From the NCBI RefSeq assembly GCF_900099815.1, contig NZ_FNCW01000005.1, positions 62,001 to 126,000 of the forward strand: a stretch of DNA of 64,000 bases, given 5' to 3'. The DNA comes from Psychroflexus sediminis. GTDB taxonomy: Bacteria > Bacteroidota > Bacteroidia > Flavobacteriales > Flavobacteriaceae. The stretch's first letter is position 1, and every line of letters starts with the position of its first letter. Both the position numbers and the translations under genes were made by a program. Of this stretch, positions 25,435 through 35,268 are shown one piece after another. Under the pieces are notes generated by a model, which had not been told where the DNA came from, did no database searches, and saw nothing but the letters and a program-made list of their open reading frames with translations.

Positions 25435-26829
25435 TTATTCTGCGTTATCTAAAAAATCTTTCAATTTATCAAACCATTTTTCGACTACATTTCTGCTAGG
25501 TCTTGCTGGCTGATTGGGTTGTTCTGGGATGGTTTGCCTATCCTCCCCTTCTCGAGAATCCTCTGTGATTCCGTCCTTATTATATTCTGATGCCTTTGCC
25601 CCTGGCTGCTCTGCATTTACTGGATTCTCCTCCTGATCTTCAGCTTCCAGCTCTGCTTTATCTAAAGCTTTACGCTCTAAGCCATCCATCACCAGGCCTA
25701 CAGCCGTGGCATAAAGTGGACTAGCTATTTCTTTATCGGTTTCTCCGGCAAGATATTCGTTGGGATAACCAATTCTGGTATCCATTCCTGTCACATATTC
25801 CACCAACTGTTTTAAATGCTTGAGCTGAGCTCCTCCTCCGGTGATCACAATACCAGCAATTAACTTTTTCTTTTGCTCATCGTGACCATAGTTTTTTATT
25901 TCAAGATAAACCTGGTCGATGATTTCAACAGCTCTGTAATGAATTACCTTGGATAAATTCTTGAGCGATATTTCTTTTGGATCTCTTCCCCGTAGCCCGG
26001 GAATAGACACAATTTCGTTTTCTTTATTTTCTCCAGGCCAGGCTGAACCAAATTTCACTTTCAGTAATTCTGCCTGTTTTTCGATGATAGAACAGCCTTC
26101 CTTTATGTCTTCTGTGATCACATTTCCTCCAAGTGGAATAACAGCAGTATGCCGTATAATTCCATCTTTGAAAATAGCCAAATCTGTTGTACCCCCGCCG
26201 ATGTCAATGAGAGCCACCCCAGCTTCTTTCTCCTCCTGACTCAAGACTGAATTTGCGGAGGCCAGGGGCTCTAATGTCATTCCATTGAGCTCCAGCCCAG
26301 AGTTTTTGACGCATCTGCCGATGTTTCTGATAGAAGAAATCTGTCCCACTACCACATGAAAATTGGCTTCCAAACGACCACCAGACATGCCTCTCGGTTC
26401 CATGATTTCAGACTGGCCATCTACCTTATACTCTTGAGGCAACACGTGGATAATCTCTTCTCCTGGGAGCATTACCAATTTGTGAACCTGGTTGCATAAA
26501 TTATCGATATCCTCATCTTCTATCACTTCCTCCACATCGTTTCTAGTGATATAATCACTGTGCTGAAGGCTTCTGATATGCTGCCCGGCAATTCCTACGG
26601 TTACCCCTTTTACGTCAATACCAGAATTTGCCTCTGCCTGCTGAATAGCCTGCTGAATGGATTGGATGGTTTGCGTAATATTATTCACAACTCCACGATG
26701 GACGCCTAAGCTTTTGGTTCTCCCAATGCCTAGAATCTCTACTTTCCCATATTCGTTTTTGCGCCCTATCATCGCTACAATCTTTGTAGTTCCGATGTCT
26801 AAGCCTACTGCAATATTATCTTCTTCCAT
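25435..26829 (-). CDS. ftsA: Cell division protein FtsA
   Basis: This actin-like ATPase tethers FtsZ to the membrane. The 464-residue protein shows the nucleotide motifs VGLDIGTTKIVAMIG near the start, ALIDIGGGTTDLAIF near 205-219 and GIVITGGGAQLKHL near 325. After an acidic linker of about 50 residues it ends in an amphipathic helix (VVEKWFDKLKDFLDNAE) that should insert into the membrane. It lies between ftsQ and ftsZ in the usual order. Confidence 0.97.
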   Translation of the reverse strand: MEEDNIAVGLDIGTTKIVAMIGRKNEYGKVEILGIGRTKSLGVHRGVVNNITQTIQSIQQAIQQAEANSGIDVKGVTVGIAGQHIRSLQHSDYITRNDVEEVIEDEDIDNLCNQVHKLVMLPGEEIIHVLPQEYKVDGQSEIMEPRGMSGGRLEANFHVVVGQISSIRNIGRCVKNSGLELNGMTLEPLASANSVLSQEEKEAGVALIDIGGGTTDLAIFKDGIIRHTAVIPLGGNVITEDIKEGCSIIEKQAELLKVKFGSAWPGENKENEIVSIPGLRGRDPKEISLKNLSKVIHYRAVEIIDQVYLEIKNYGHDEQKKKLIAGIVITGGGAQLKHLKQLVEYVTGMDTRIGYPNEYLAGETDKEIASPLYATAVGLVMDGLERKALDKAELEAEDQEENPVNAEQPGAKASEYNKDGITEDSREGEDRQTIPEQPNQPARPSRNVVEKWFDKLKDFLDNAE

Positions 26830-26841
26830 CTTTGTAGATTA

Positions 26842-27561
26842 TTACTTTGTTGTACATACCACTTGATTACCAAACTGCAAATCTATGCGTTTATACTTAT
26901 CTAATTTTTTGTATTCTAAAGCTTTTAAATAAAAAACTTTGTAGTTGGTCAACTTTCTGTCAAGATATGAAATTTGACCAAAACTGACCAAATAATCTCT
27001 ACCTCTTACCTCCAAAACGTAGTTATTTTCTCCATTTTTTCGGATTGCAATGATATGTTTTTTTAAAAAATCATCGGCCTCAATTTTCATCAAAAGCGGA
27101 TAAACTTCTTTGAGCTCATTTGGCTCTACTCCTGAGACCAAAGGTACTCTGGATGAGTAATTTGGAGACAAGGGCATAGGCAATCCATCCGCATCCATAT
27201 AATAAAAACCCCCATCCTTTATTCGTGCTATAGGTTCTCTTTGAATAATTTTGGCAGAAAGTGTGCCGTCTAGATCATAAAATGCCTCAGAGGACCTTAT
27301 CATTTCGTTTGCGTTGAGTGCCTTTTCAAAACTATCTAAACGAGTTTCATTCACTAAAGAATCCCCATTGGACTTCAAGACCTGCTGTAAAATTTTTTCA
27401 ACCTCAACTTCAGTAATGAATATTTTGGAAGCATCTAAAAGTTCAACTTCAAGTGAAGTTACAGGTTTCAAGGTTTGACGATGATTCGCAAACCCCACCA
27501 AGAAGAAAAGGATTCCTAAGATCAAAATCAAACGTATGTTATGTAATTTAAATAGTTTCAT
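26842..27561 (-). CDS. ftsQ: Cell division protein FtsQ/DivIB
   Basis: The 239-residue bitopic protein has one N-terminal membrane helix (about 10-26) and a periplasmic part. That part begins with a POTRA-like segment (LLDASKIFITEVEVEKILQQ) and continues into the FtsQ beta domain (IARIKDGGFYYMDADGLPMPL). FtsQ joins the FtsB/FtsL complex and gates septal synthesis. Sequence similarity to proteobacterial FtsQ is low, as usual in this phylum, and the call leans on layout and position. Its start overlaps the end of murC by 14 bases. Confidence 0.9.
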   Translation of the reverse strand: MKLFKLHNIRLILILGILFFLVGFANHRQTLKPVTSLEVELLDASKIFITEVEVEKILQQVLKSNGDSLVNETRLDSFEKALNANEMIRSSEAFYDLDGTLSAKIIQREPIARIKDGGFYYMDADGLPMPLSPNYSSRVPLVSGVEPNELKEVYPLLMKIEADDFLKKHIIAIRKNGENNYVLEVRGRDYLVSFGQISYLDRKLTNYKVFYLKALEYKKLDKYKRIDLQFGNQVVCTTK

Positions 27562-28900
27562 GTAAATACTTTGAAATTTTTATGGCTTCAACTCCTATAT
27601 CTCCTGCACCGAGCATTACAACGACTTCATTCTTAGCCCTTGCTATTCTTTCTTGAATCTCGCTTTTTGTGATCAGCTGTTTTGAGGAATGCTGTATCAG
27701 GTGCATCAGAAAGTCTGAAGTCACCCCTTCAATAGGTTCTTCTCTGGCTGGATAGATGTCCAAAAGATTCACCTCTTCAAACTGAGCCAAACTTTTGGCA
27801 AAATCCTCTGCAAAATCCTGAGTTCTTGAAAACAAATGCGGCTGGAAAATGACCACTGATTTTTTTTCTGGATGCATTTCAGAAATAGCCTGATATACCG
27901 CATCAATTTCTTGAGGGTGATGCGCATAATCGTCAATCACCACCAAATCATCTGATTTATAAATATAATTGAACCGTCTTTGAACACCTTCAAAACTGGC
28001 CAGAGCTTTCCCAAATTGGTTTGCCATTTCAGGTTTAAAATCAATAGCCAGTGCTAAAGCTGCTGCCGCATTGAACAAATTGTGATGCCCCGGCAAGGAA
28101 AACCGAAGGGCTTCCAAGTGATGTTCCCCACTGTGAAAATCGAATATATAAGTCCCTTCTTCAATCGAAACCGAGCCCACTCGAACATCAGCATCTTCGT
28201 TGATGGCTATAAATTGTGCCTCCACATCCAAACCAGATTTTGCATACAGATGGCCCTTTGGCACCAATCTCGAAAACTCCTGAAAGGTATCTATCAGCAT
28301 TTGTGAGGTCCCGTAAATATCCAAATGATCTGCATCCATAGAGTTAATCACAGCTGCAGTAGGGTGCAGTCGAAGGAAAGATCTGTCAAATTCATCGGCT
28401 TCTACCACCACGACCTCTTCTCCATCACCGATATAATTGGTGTTATAATTCTGAAGAATTCCACCACAAAAAGCTGTCAGTTGAACGCCGGAAGCTTTGA
28501 GTATATGAACCAAAATAGCGGAGGTTGTCGTTTTACCGTGCGTTCCTGCAACTGCAAGCGTAGGCAGATGTTTTGTAATATGTCCTAAAACCTCAGATCG
28601 TTTATGCATTTGAAAACCCTGAGTTTTGAAAAAGTCAAAGAATTTAGAGGTTTTCGAAATTGCTGGTGTGTAAATGACTAAAGTCTTCTCTTTTGATAAA
28701 TTCTGAATTTGATCATTCACAGCTTCAGAATAAACGACATCGATCCCTTCTTCTATTAAGGTTTTGGTCAAGGTCGATTCTGTTCTGTCATAACCAGAAA
28801 CCTTTAAGCCTTTTTGATTGAAATAACGTGCCAAAGCACTCATCCCGATACCACCGATACCGATCAAAAACACATATGTATAGTGGCTTGTCTCTTTCAT
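27548..28900 (-). CDS. murC: UDP-N-acetylmuramate--L-alanine ligase MurC
   Basis: MurC adds L-alanine to UDP-MurNAc in the cytoplasm, the first amino acid step of the peptidoglycan stem. The 450-residue protein has the N-terminal Rossmann loop GIGGIGMSALARY, the Mur-ligase ATP site AGTHGKTTTSAI near 115-126, EADEFDRSFL near 170, and the C-terminal VVIDDYAHHPQEI. It overlaps murG by four bases and ftsQ by 14, so it is translationally coupled on both sides. Confidence 0.97.
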   Translation of the reverse strand: MKETSHYTYVFLIGIGGIGMSALARYFNQKGLKVSGYDRTESTLTKTLIEEGIDVVYSEAVNDQIQNLSKEKTLVIYTPAISKTSKFFDFFKTQGFQMHKRSEVLGHITKHLPTLAVAGTHGKTTTSAILVHILKASGVQLTAFCGGILQNYNTNYIGDGEEVVVVEADEFDRSFLRLHPTAAVINSMDADHLDIYGTSQMLIDTFQEFSRLVPKGHLYAKSGLDVEAQFIAINEDADVRVGSVSIEEGTYIFDFHSGEHHLEALRFSLPGHHNLFNAAAALALAIDFKPEMANQFGKALASFEGVQRRFNYIYKSDDLVVIDDYAHHPQEIDAVYQAISEMHPEKKSVVIFQPHLFSRTQDFAEDFAKSLAQFEEVNLLDIYPAREEPIEGVTSDFLMHLIQHSSKQLITKSEIQERIARAKNEVVVMLGAGDIGVEAIKISKYLHETI

Positions 28901-29994
28901 CTTACTTCTTTTTCTACTCGTTCCACTTCATCTGCAATCGTTTTTGTAGCCATAGGTTTAGCTAAGGTCAAAATGTTTTTAGACAGCTTTTTTTGCAGTT
29001 CGATATCCTTGATTAAATTCTTGAAAACGGACTCAAATTTTTCATCCAGATCTTTCTCTCTTAGCATGATGGCCGCATCCTGATCTTCTATTGATTTTGC
29101 ATTTTTGGTTTGGTGATCTTCAGCAACATTAGGCGAAGGAATAAATACCACTGGTTTTCCAACCAAACTGAGTTCGCTTACCGCTCCTGCTCCTGCTCTT
29201 GACAGGATGACATCTGCCACAGCATAAGCCAGATCCATTTTAGAAATATATTTTAAAACCCTGACTGAATCAGTTTCCAAGGCGGCATATCTATCGTAAT
29301 ATAACTTACCACATTGCCATAAGACCTGAAGGTTTTCCGCTTCAAACAATGACAACTGACTTGCTATTAATTCATTGATGCGTTGAGAGCCTAGGCTACC
29401 CCCTACAATCAACAAGGTCTTTTTATTTGAATCCAATTGAAAATGCCTTAGACCGGCTTCTTTTTTACTTCGCACTTCAAGTAAATCTTTGCGTATGGGA
29501 TTTCCGGTGAGCACTACTTTTTCTTTCGGGAAAAATTGCTCCATACCTGCATAAGCCACGCAAATGGAATGCGCTTCTTTGGCCAGCCATTTATTGGTTA
29601 TGCCTGCATAGGCATTCTGCTCCTGAATAAGTGTTGGGATTTTTAGAATTGAAGCCATCTTTAAGAGAGGACCGCTTGCAAAACCACCTGTGCCTATGAC
29701 TATATCCGGCTTAAATTTTTTGATGAGCTTTCTTGCTTTTACCATAGAACTCATCAATTTGAAAGGGAACATTAAATTGGATAGACTTAGTTTACGCTGA
29801 ATTCCAGAAATCCAAAGGCCTTCAATCTTAAAACCAGCTTCGGGCACTTTGGTCATTTCCATTTTATCTTTAGCACCTACAAACAGAAATTCTGCTTCAG
29901 GATGCCTGTCTTTCAATTCTTCAGCAATAGCAATAGCCGGATAGATGTGTCCACCTGTCCCTCCTCCAGAAATCATGTACCGTTTCACACTCAT
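28897..29994 (-). CDS. murG: UDP-N-acetylglucosamine transferase MurG
   Basis: MurG transfers GlcNAc to lipid I to form lipid II on the inner face of the membrane. The 365-residue GT28 protein carries GGGTGGHIYPAIAIAEEL at 9-26, IGTGGFASGPLLKMA near 100, the central VGGSLGSQRIN, and the nucleotide-sugar site SRAGAGAVSELSLVGKPVVF near 265. It overlaps ftsW and murC by four bases each. Confidence 0.97.
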   Translation of the reverse strand: MSVKRYMISGGGTGGHIYPAIAIAEELKDRHPEAEFLFVGAKDKMEMTKVPEAGFKIEGLWISGIQRKLSLSNLMFPFKLMSSMVKARKLIKKFKPDIVIGTGGFASGPLLKMASILKIPTLIQEQNAYAGITNKWLAKEAHSICVAYAGMEQFFPKEKVVLTGNPIRKDLLEVRSKKEAGLRHFQLDSNKKTLLIVGGSLGSQRINELIASQLSLFEAENLQVLWQCGKLYYDRYAALETDSVRVLKYISKMDLAYAVADVILSRAGAGAVSELSLVGKPVVFIPSPNVAEDHQTKNAKSIEDQDAAIMLREKDLDEKFESVFKNLIKDIELQKKLSKNILTLAKPMATKTIADEVERVEKEVR

Positions 29995-31232
29995 ATAGTT
30001 TCGCTTAATACTTCCAAGGGATTCTCGATCGCTAAATTATCTTCTCTTTCTTTTTGCTTGGCTTCAGCAGTAGCTTTCACTTCATTATTGGCACTCACGC
30101 TTATAACAATGCCCAGAGACAGACAGGTCATCCAGATAGATGTTCCTCCACTTCCTACCAGCGGAAGAGTTTGACCGGTGACAGGTAAAAACTCAACAGC
30201 TACGGCTATGTTTACAAAAGCTTGAAAAATGATGGGTATCCCGGCTGCAATAACAAGCAAGCGACCATAAACCGTTTCTGATTTGGTCACAATAATAGCT
30301 ATTCTATACAGCATAAACAGATAAGCCAGTATCACTCCAATACCACCGATCATTCCCATTTCTTCTACGATTATCGCATAAATAAAATCGGAAGACGACT
30401 GCGGAAGAAAATTGCGTTGTACGCTTTTCCCAATGCCTTTCCCAGTAATTCCGCCGGTCGCAATTGCTATTTTAGCCTTCTCCACCTGATACTGATCTCG
30501 AGATTGCTCATCTTGAGTAAAAGTTTCTACTCTGCTAATCCATGTATCTACACGGTTGGGAAACAAACCCGGAAAGGCTTTTGCCGATAAGCCAAACAAA
30601 ACCAATCCTAGCAAACCAACGCCAACCACTGCTCCTATGTATTTAAAAGTGTAACCTCCTACAAAAGTGAGGAGCAGAACCATAAAAAAGATGATAGCGG
30701 CAGTCGATAAATTAGCTGGTAGAATAAGGCCTACTACCAGGAATACCGGTAACCAAAGCGGTATAATGGTTTCTTTAAATGTATAGCTGGTGTCCTTAAT
30801 TTTTGATAAATACCTCGCTACATAAATCAGTAAAACAACAGATGCTAAAGTTGAAGTCTGAAAAGAAAAATTGACCAGGGGCACTTGTATCCACCGACTC
30901 GCATTAGCGCCATTAATAGTGGTTCCCTGAAGCAGGGTCACAATTAAAAGCACAATCACAATGGGCAGTAAAATAATAGATAAACCTCTGAAATACCGAT
31001 ACGGAATCTTATGTGTCCCATAAAGTATACTAAACCCTAAAATTAAATGTATGAAATGCTTTACCAAATAGGCAAATGTACTTCCGCTTGCTCCATTCAG
31101 ATAGGCCAGATTACTTGAAGCACTATACACAGGAATAAAAGAAAAAATAGCCAAAAGCGCGGCCACAGACCACAGCATTTTGTCTCCTTTTATGCTTTCA
31201 AAAAATTCCTTAATTCCTGTACTCGTGGACAT
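29991..31232 (-). CDS. ftsW: Septal peptidoglycan polymerase FtsW (SEDS family)
   Basis: The 413-residue SEDS protein has about ten membrane helices and the periplasmic loop between late helices with TGGITGKGIGKSVQRNFLPQSSSDFIYA, matching the lipid II glycosyltransferase family. It ends with the conserved PLVGSGGTS near 360. It should work with the class B PBP encoded upstream in this cluster. It overlaps murG by four bases. Position between murD and murG marks it as FtsW, not RodA. Confidence 0.95.
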   Translation of the reverse strand: MSTSTGIKEFFESIKGDKMLWSVAALLAIFSFIPVYSASSNLAYLNGASGSTFAYLVKHFIHLILGFSILYGTHKIPYRYFRGLSIILLPIVIVLLIVTLLQGTTINGANASRWIQVPLVNFSFQTSTLASVVLLIYVARYLSKIKDTSYTFKETIIPLWLPVFLVVGLILPANLSTAAIIFFMVLLLTFVGGYTFKYIGAVVGVGLLGLVLFGLSAKAFPGLFPNRVDTWISRVETFTQDEQSRDQYQVEKAKIAIATGGITGKGIGKSVQRNFLPQSSSDFIYAIIVEEMGMIGGIGVILAYLFMLYRIAIIVTKSETVYGRLLVIAAGIPIIFQAFVNIAVAVEFLPVTGQTLPLVGSGGTSIWMTCLSLGIVISVSANNEVKATAEAKQKEREDNLAIENPLEVLSETI

Positions 31233-31236
31233 TTGT

Positions 31237-32580
31237 TTATTTTTTTAGGTGATTTACTGCATTTTTAAATTGTCTTCCCCTGTCTTCATAATTTTCAAAC
31301 AAATCAAAGCTTGCACATGCCGGTGACAAAAGCACAGTATCATTTTCTTCAGTCAACTCATAAGCTTTAGTTACAGCATCATTCATATTAGAGGTTTCTA
31401 CAATGGTGTCAACACAGTTACTGAAAGCTTCATAAATTTTTTGATTATCAATGCCTAAGCAGACAATAGCTTTCACTTTTTCATTGACTAATGAAAGTAA
31501 ATCTTCATAGACATTGCCTTTATCCACTCCACCTACAATCCATACCGTTGGAGAATTCATACTCCCTAAAGCATAAAACGTAGCATTTATATTGGTAGCT
31601 TTAGAATCATTGATAAACGTCACTTTATTGATCTTACCCAACTGCTCCAACCTGTGTTCCACACCGCGAAAGCTCTCCATGCTTTCCCGTATGGTTTGTT
31701 TTCTAATTTTTAGCAATCTTGCAGCTGTAGAGGCTGCCATTGCGTTTCTCGTGTTATGGTCGCCTTTTACGGCCAAATCTGTTACAGACATAGTGAATAA
31801 ATTATGGTTGAGTTTGATATTAATTTTGTTGTCTTCTATAAAAGCCGATAAATCATCGACCAGCGTATCCATTGTAAATGGAATCAGCTGAGCTTTTACA
31901 GGCTGTTGTTCGAGGCAATTGACAATCACCTCATCGTCTTTGTTATAAATTAAATAATCGTCTTCGGTTTGATTTTTGGTTATTCTGAATTTAGCCGCGA
32001 TATATTCTTGAAAGTTGTTATGATACCTGTCCAAATGATCTGGTGTGATGCTCGTAAGAATAGCGATATGTGGCTGGAAACTTTCTATGCCATCCAGCTG
32101 AAAACTACTGAGTTCCAGCACATAATTCTGAACCTTTTTCCTGGCCACTTGTTCGGCAAAACTAAAACCAACATTGCCGGCCATGGAAACCGATAAACCT
32201 GCGTTTTTCAATATGTGAAATACCATATTAGTAACCGTTGTCTTACCGTTGGAGCCGGTAATCCCTATCATATTTGCATCGGTAAACCAGGAAGCGAATT
32301 CGATTTCAGAAATGATCTTTATGCCCTTATTTTTTAAATTCTTAATGACAGGCAGGTCGTCAGATATTCCCGGGCTTTTCACAATAACATCTGCAGCTTC
32401 TAGCCTTGAAATGCTATGCCCCCCCTCTTCAAACTGAATATCTTCTGAATTTAATTTCTCCTTAAACTTGGGTTTTAGCTTAGAAAAATCTGATAAGAAG
32501 ACCTCGAAAGCTTTATCCTTTCCCAAAATAGCAGCTCCTACCCCGCTTTCTCCTCCCCCTAAAACAACTAGCTTTCCCAT
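31237..32580 (-). CDS. murD: UDP-N-acetylmuramoylalanine--D-glutamate ligase MurD
   Basis: MurD adds D-glutamate to UDP-MurNAc-L-Ala. The 447-residue protein has the N-terminal GGGESGVGAAIL, the ATP site GITGSNGKTTVTNM near 108-121, LTSITPDHLDRYHN near 180, and the C-terminal FINDSKATNINATFYAL and LLSPACASFDLFENYEDRG. It directly abuts mraY with no spacer. Confidence 0.97.
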   Translation of the reverse strand: MGKLVVLGGGESGVGAAILGKDKAFEVFLSDFSKLKPKFKEKLNSEDIQFEEGGHSISRLEAADVIVKSPGISDDLPVIKNLKNKGIKIISEIEFASWFTDANMIGITGSNGKTTVTNMVFHILKNAGLSVSMAGNVGFSFAEQVARKKVQNYVLELSSFQLDGIESFQPHIAILTSITPDHLDRYHNNFQEYIAAKFRITKNQTEDDYLIYNKDDEVIVNCLEQQPVKAQLIPFTMDTLVDDLSAFIEDNKINIKLNHNLFTMSVTDLAVKGDHNTRNAMAASTAARLLKIRKQTIRESMESFRGVEHRLEQLGKINKVTFINDSKATNINATFYALGSMNSPTVWIVGGVDKGNVYEDLLSLVNEKVKAIVCLGIDNQKIYEAFSNCVDTIVETSNMNDAVTKAYELTEENDTVLLSPACASFDLFENYEDRGRQFKNAVNHLKK

Positions 32581-33801
32581 TTATCTGATTTTAAGTGTTA
32601 CGATCGTTATAACGGCCAATAAAATTCCGATAATCCAGAATCTGACAACTATTTTGGATTCATGGAAACCAAGCTTTTGATAATGATGATGAAGCGGAGA
32701 CATTAAAAAGATACGTCTTCCCGTTCCCGATTTCTTTTTGGTGTATTTGAACCAACTGACCTGAAAAATCACAGATAAAATCTCGATAAAGAAAATACCA
32801 CAGAGAATAGGAATTAATAATTCTTTACGGGTAGCAATTGCGATAACAGCTATAATTCCTCCGATGGTCAGACTTCCTGTATCGCCCATAAATATTTGAG
32901 CAGGATAAGTGTTGTACCACAGGAATCCAACTAATGAACCAGCAAAGGCAGTAATAAAAATAGTCATCTCCCCCGAGCGAGGAATATTCATGACATTGAG
33001 GTAGTCTGAAAAAATGATATTACCAGATACCCAGGCAAATATACCAAGGGTAAGCACTATAATGGCAGAACTCCCTGCAGCGAGGCCATCGATGCCATCG
33101 GTAAGATTAGCTCCATTTGAAACAGCTGTGACAATAAAAATCACGATAGGAATAAAAATAAGCCAGGCATAAGACGCAGCTCCTTCACTAATCCAAGAAA
33201 TCGCTTTAGAATAGTCTAATTCATTATTTTTAAAAAACGGGATGGTTGTAATTAAAGATTTTTCTTCAGGAGAAGTATTTGTAATCACTTGTACATTATT
33301 CTTAGTAATTACTTCATTTTCAGATCTCACTGTTACATCTGGATGAAAATACATCACCGCTCCAACAAAAATTCCCAAACCTACTTGGCCAACGACCTTA
33401 AATTTACCTTTTAAGCCTTCCTTGTTCTTTTTGAATATTTTGATATAATCGTCTATAAACCCAATTGCCCCCATCCAAATGGTAGTCACAATAAGAAGGA
33501 TAATATAAATATTGTCGAGTTGGGAAAGAAGCAAAACGGGAATAAGGGTTGAAAAAATAATAATCAATCCTCCCATAGTTGGGGTGCCCGCTTTTTCTTT
33601 CTGACCTTCTAAGCCCAGTTCTCTTACGCTTTCCCCTATCTGTTTTCTCTGAAGAAACACTATAATGCGTTTACCAAAAATAGTAGAGATCAAAAGGGAT
33701 AAAATGATGGCTGAAGCTGCTCTAAAAGATATGTATTGAAACAAACGAGTCCCGGGGAGATCGTAATTGTTTTCTAAAAATTCGAATAAGTAATATAACA
33801 T
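32581..33801 (-). CDS. mraY: Phospho-N-acetylmuramoyl-pentapeptide transferase MraY
   Basis: MraY makes lipid I at the inner membrane from UDP-MurNAc-pentapeptide and undecaprenyl phosphate. The 406-residue, ten-helix protein has [13 protein letters not shown] near 70, the DD(Y) motif in [16 protein letters not shown] near 115, [12 protein letters not shown] near 230, [10 protein letters not shown] near 305, and [11 protein letters not shown] near 370. It carries a polar insertion of about 45 residues (about 155-200) that is absent from shorter enterobacterial homologues. Confidence 0.97.
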   Translation of the reverse strand: MLYYLFEFLENNYDLPGTRLFQYISFRAASAIILSLLISTIFGKRIIVFLQRKQIGESVRELGLEGQKEKAGTPTMGGLIIIFSTLIPVLLLSQLDNIYIILLIVTTIWMGAIGFIDDYIKIFKKNKEGLKGKFKVVGQVGLGIFVGAVMYFHPDVTVRSENEVITKNNVQVITNTSPEEKSLITTIPFFKNNELDYSKAISWISEGAASYAWLIFIPIVIFIVTAVSNGANLTDGIDGLAAGSSAIIVLTLGIFAWVSGNIIFSDYLNVMNIPRSGEMTIFITAFAGSLVGFLWYNTYPAQIFMGDTGSLTIGGIIAVIAIATRKELLIPILCGIFFIEILSVIFQVSWFKYTKKKSGTGRRIFLMSPLHHHYQKLGFHESKIVVRFWIIGILLAVITIVTLKIR

Positions 33802-33804
33802 ATC

Positions 33805-35268
33805 TTATTTATTAAATTGAGCTAATAGGTCTTTCACAATTTTTAAATCGTCAAAATCTGATCTTACCCCATGAACTTCTTGATAAGTTTCATGTCCTTT
33901 TCCCGCAATCAAAATGATATCTCCTTTTTGAGCTAAACTACAAGCCGTCTTAATCGCCTGCTTCCTGGAAGTGATATGCAGTGTTTTAAATACATCTTGG
34001 GGTTCCACTCCTTTTTCTATATCCCTAATAATTTCTTCCGGGTCTTCAGTTCTAGGATTATCACTGGTGAATATGACTTTGCTGCTCAAGTTTCCGGCAA
34101 TTTTACCCATAAGTGGGCGCTTGGTTTTATCACGATCTCCTCCGCAGCCCACTACCGTAATCAGTTCCTCATTTCGTGTTCTGATCTCGTTGGTAGTTTG
34201 CAACACATTCTTCAAAGCATCGGGAGTGTGAGCATAATCAACAATCACGTGGATTCCTGTTTCTGAAATATGATGCTGATACCTTCCTTCAACGGGCTTC
34301 AACTGACTTAGAATCTTTAGATTTTCAAGTTTCTCGACACCAAGCAAATCTGCAGTAGCATAGACTGCCAGCAAATTATAAGCATTGAAATCTCCGATAA
34401 ATCTTGACCAGACTTCATTTCCATTGATATTTAACTTGAGACCAGAGAAGCTTTCTTCCAGTATTTTTACTTTATAATCTGTCAGGTTTTTAACCCCGTA
34501 ACCATAGGTTTTAGACTTTGTATTCTGAAGCATATACCTGCCATTCTTATCATCAATATTGGTGATCGCAAAGGCATCCTTAGATAATTGATCGAAAAAA
34601 CGCTTCTTAACGTCTCTATATTCAGCAAATGAATTGTGATAGTCCAGGTGATCCTGAGAAAGATTGGTAAAAATACCAGCCTTAAAATCCAGTCCCAAGG
34701 TTCTGTGCTGAGCTATACCGTGAGAACTCACTTCCATAAAACAGAACTCAACCCCAACCTCATTCATCATTTTCAGATAGGCGTTAATCGTCAGAGAATC
34801 CGGAGTGGTCAATTTGGTCGAAAACTCTTTTTCATCAACTTTGATGGTTACCGTAGAAATCAGTCCCACTTTATAGCCTAAGGCTTTAAAAAGTTGATAT
34901 AAAAGAGAACTCACCGTAGTTTTTCCGTTGGTTCCCGTCACTCCAACCAGCTTCAGGTTAGACGAAGGCCTATCGTAGTAATTAGACGCCATTATCGCTA
35001 AAGCTTCTCTGGTATCTTTCACCTGAACATAAGTGATTCCAGGAGCTAATTCAGAAGGAAATTTTTCACAAACAATCACTTCAGCCCCCTGTGAAATAGC
35101 GGCATCTATATATAAATGACCATCAGCTGCAGTGCCTCGAATAGCAACAAATGCATCTTGCCGGGATACTAAACGACTGTCGAAGTGAATGCTTTTCAGG
35201 TCGACAGCTGTAGAGCCTTTTACAGATTCAATCGGAACTTTATATAATATGTCTTTTAATACTTTCAA
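33805..35268 (-). CDS. murE: UDP-N-acetylmuramoyl-tripeptide synthetase MurE
   Basis: MurE adds the third residue of the peptidoglycan stem. The 487-residue protein has VTGTNGKTTVSSLLYQ near 109-124, the HTPDALKN segment near 345, and DNPRTEDPEEI near 405. The DNPR motif is the mark of meso-diaminopimelate-specific MurE, so the organism should have a meso-DAP cell wall. It overlaps ftsI by four bases and is three bases from mraY. No murF follows, unlike in many Gram-negative clusters. Confidence 0.97.
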   Translation of the reverse strand: MKVLKDILYKVPIESVKGSTAVDLKSIHFDSRLVSRQDAFVAIRGTAADGHLYIDAAISQGAEVIVCEKFPSELAPGITYVQVKDTREALAIMASNYYDRPSSNLKLVGVTGTNGKTTVSSLLYQLFKALGYKVGLISTVTIKVDEKEFSTKLTTPDSLTINAYLKMMNEVGVEFCFMEVSSHGIAQHRTLGLDFKAGIFTNLSQDHLDYHNSFAEYRDVKKRFFDQLSKDAFAITNIDDKNGRYMLQNTKSKTYGYGVKNLTDYKVKILEESFSGLKLNINGNEVWSRFIGDFNAYNLLAVYATADLLGVEKLENLKILSQLKPVEGRYQHHISETGIHVIVDYAHTPDALKNVLQTTNEIRTRNEELITVVGCGGDRDKTKRPLMGKIAGNLSSKVIFTSDNPRTEDPEEIIRDIEKGVEPQDVFKTLHITSRKQAIKTACSLAQKGDIILIAGKGHETYQEVHGVRSDFDDLKIVKDLLAQFNK